Assembly (NCBI RefSeq): GCF_021233435.1
Contig: NZ_CP089468.1
Coordinates: 1,364,001-1,428,000 of the forward strand
Length of the DNA stretch: 64,000 nucleotides
Reading direction: 5' to 3'
Source of the DNA: Halobacterium noricense
GTDB lineage: Archaea > Halobacteriota > Halobacteria > Halobacteriales > Halobacteriaceae
Shown here: piece by piece, positions 63,402 to 64,000 of the stretch
Position numbering within the stretch: the first letter of the stretch is position 1
Layout: every line of letters starts with the position of its first letter
Program-made: the position numbers and the translations under genes
The notes under the pieces: generated by a model
The model's database searches: none
Seen by the model: only the letters and a program-made list of their open reading frames with translations
What the model was told of the DNA's origin: nothing

Positions 63402-64000
63402 ATGCCTGAACACATTATTGAAACAGAAAGCCTGACGAAGCAGTTCGGGGCGTTGACCGCCAACGACGAGATCACACTCAGTGTTGAGCGTGGGTCCATT
63501 CATGGCATCATCGGGCCGAACGGCAGCGGCAAAACGACGTTCTTCAATACACTCACGGGAATGCACCAGCCGGACGGAGGGACGGTCACCTTCGATGGAA
63601 CGGACATTACTGGATGGAAGCCACACCGGATTGCCCGCAGGGGGCTTGGCCGGACGTTCCAGATCGTCTCCCCGTTCAAGAACATGACCGTCCGGCAAAA
63701 TCTCCTCGCCGCGAAAACAGGCGGGAACAACAAACGGGCACGAGCCGACGAAATCCTCGAGTTCCTCGAAATCGATCATCTCGCCGACGACGAAGCCAGC
63801 GACATGAGCGGCGGGCAGAAGAAACTGCTCGAACTCGGTCGTGTCCTCATGCTTGATCCGGACTGCATCCTGTTGGACGAACCGACTGCCGGCGTCAACC
63901 CGGCGCTCGAACAACGGATTCTCGATCATCTCGAAGAGATCAATAACAACGGTACGTCGTTCCTCATCGTCGAGCACGACATGAACGTCATTCGAGACGT
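63402..64000 (+). CDS. livG: Branched-chain-type ABC ATP-binding protein LivG (runs off the edge)
   Basis: The first 199 residues of LivG are visible. Walker A is GPNGSGKTT, the Q-loop region GLGRTFQIVSPFKNMTV, the signature MSGGQKKLLELGR, Walker B DCILLDEPTAGVNP and the H-switch FLIVEHDMNVIRDV. The distance between Walker A and signature is shorter than in many LivG proteins, with the insertion reduced. It begins 2 bases after LivM; livF should follow beyond the window. Confidence 0.92.
   Translation, partial: MPEHIIETESLTKQFGALTANDEITLSVERGSIHGIIGPNGSGKTTFFNTLTGMHQPDGGTVTFDGTDITGWKPHRIARRGLGRTFQIVSPFKNMTVRQNLLAAKTGGNNKRARADEILEFLEIDHLADDEASDMSGGQKKLLELGRVLMLDPDCILLDEPTAGVNPALEQRILDHLEEINNNGTSFLIVEHDMNVIRD

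Overview
The window is a piece of a haloarchaeal chromosome, probably Halobacterium or a close relative. The GC content is high, the proteins are strongly acidic, and many genes appear leaderless, with a TATA-like box about 27 nt before an ATG or GTG start. Marker genes are archaeal or halobacterial: FEN-1 flap endonuclease, GatE, TFB, MptE, PGF-CTERM and Tat lipoprotein signals, and an F420-dependent LLM oxidoreductase. I saw no rRNA and no CRISPR array. One tRNA-Glu(CTC) is present.

Layout. (1) 0-4 kb: housekeeping genes (DUF3054 fragment, methyltransferase, GNAT, FEN-1, BolA, DUF4013-like membrane protein). (2) 4-16.4 kb: a sugar-use region with a CUT1-type ABC importer (ATPase, two permeases, Tat lipoprotein binding protein), a divergent TrmB regulator, a cytoplasmic GH3 glycosidase, two TIM-barrel sugar-phosphate isomerase-like proteins and a Gfo/Idh/MocA oxidoreductase. 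Together these would import an oligosaccharide or glycoside, hydrolyse it and oxidise or epimerise the sugar. A 430-bp intergenic block here is almost entirely short hairpins. (3) 16.5-17.9 kb: an IS1341-type TnpB element with an omega-RNA-like right end and a second, orphan copy of that end at its left. (4) 18.4-35.4 kb: ordinary core genes (FumC, SGNH hydrolase, PH-domain membrane pair, GatE, Lrp regulator, transporter, tRNA methyltransferase, the folate/pterin pair DHPS and MptE, LLM oxidoreductase, acyl-CoA ligase, thioesterase, photolyase), with a candidate small structured RNA just before mptE.

(5) 35.45-42.45 kb: the most unusual region. Eleven mostly small genes for secreted lipoproteins and membrane proteins of unknown function are interleaved with eight copies of an 80-90 bp repeat, all in one orientation. 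The repeat folds into a two-tier stem with apparent compensatory changes. Six of the eight copies lie shortly downstream of a plus-strand gene, and the layout looks like a gene-cassette array. No integrase is visible.

(6) 42.5-52.5 kb: MFS transporter, superoxide dismutase, small haloarchaeal proteins, MBL hydrolase, cupin, ThyX, a large exported GH3/PA14 glycosidase broken by a one-base frameshift with a divergent TrmB regulator, TFB, and tRNA-Glu. (7) 52.5-64 kb: accessory DNA beginning at the tRNA. It has duplicated tRNA 3' ends, gene remnants, then a lower-GC catabolic island: class III aminotransferase, tungsten aldehyde oxidoreductase, an Lrp regulator, and a branched-chain-type ABC importer with two binding proteins flanking a nitrilase-family amidase. 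The likely job is uptake of an amide or amino compound, deamidation, transamination and oxidation of the aldehyde. The ATPase gene runs off the right edge.
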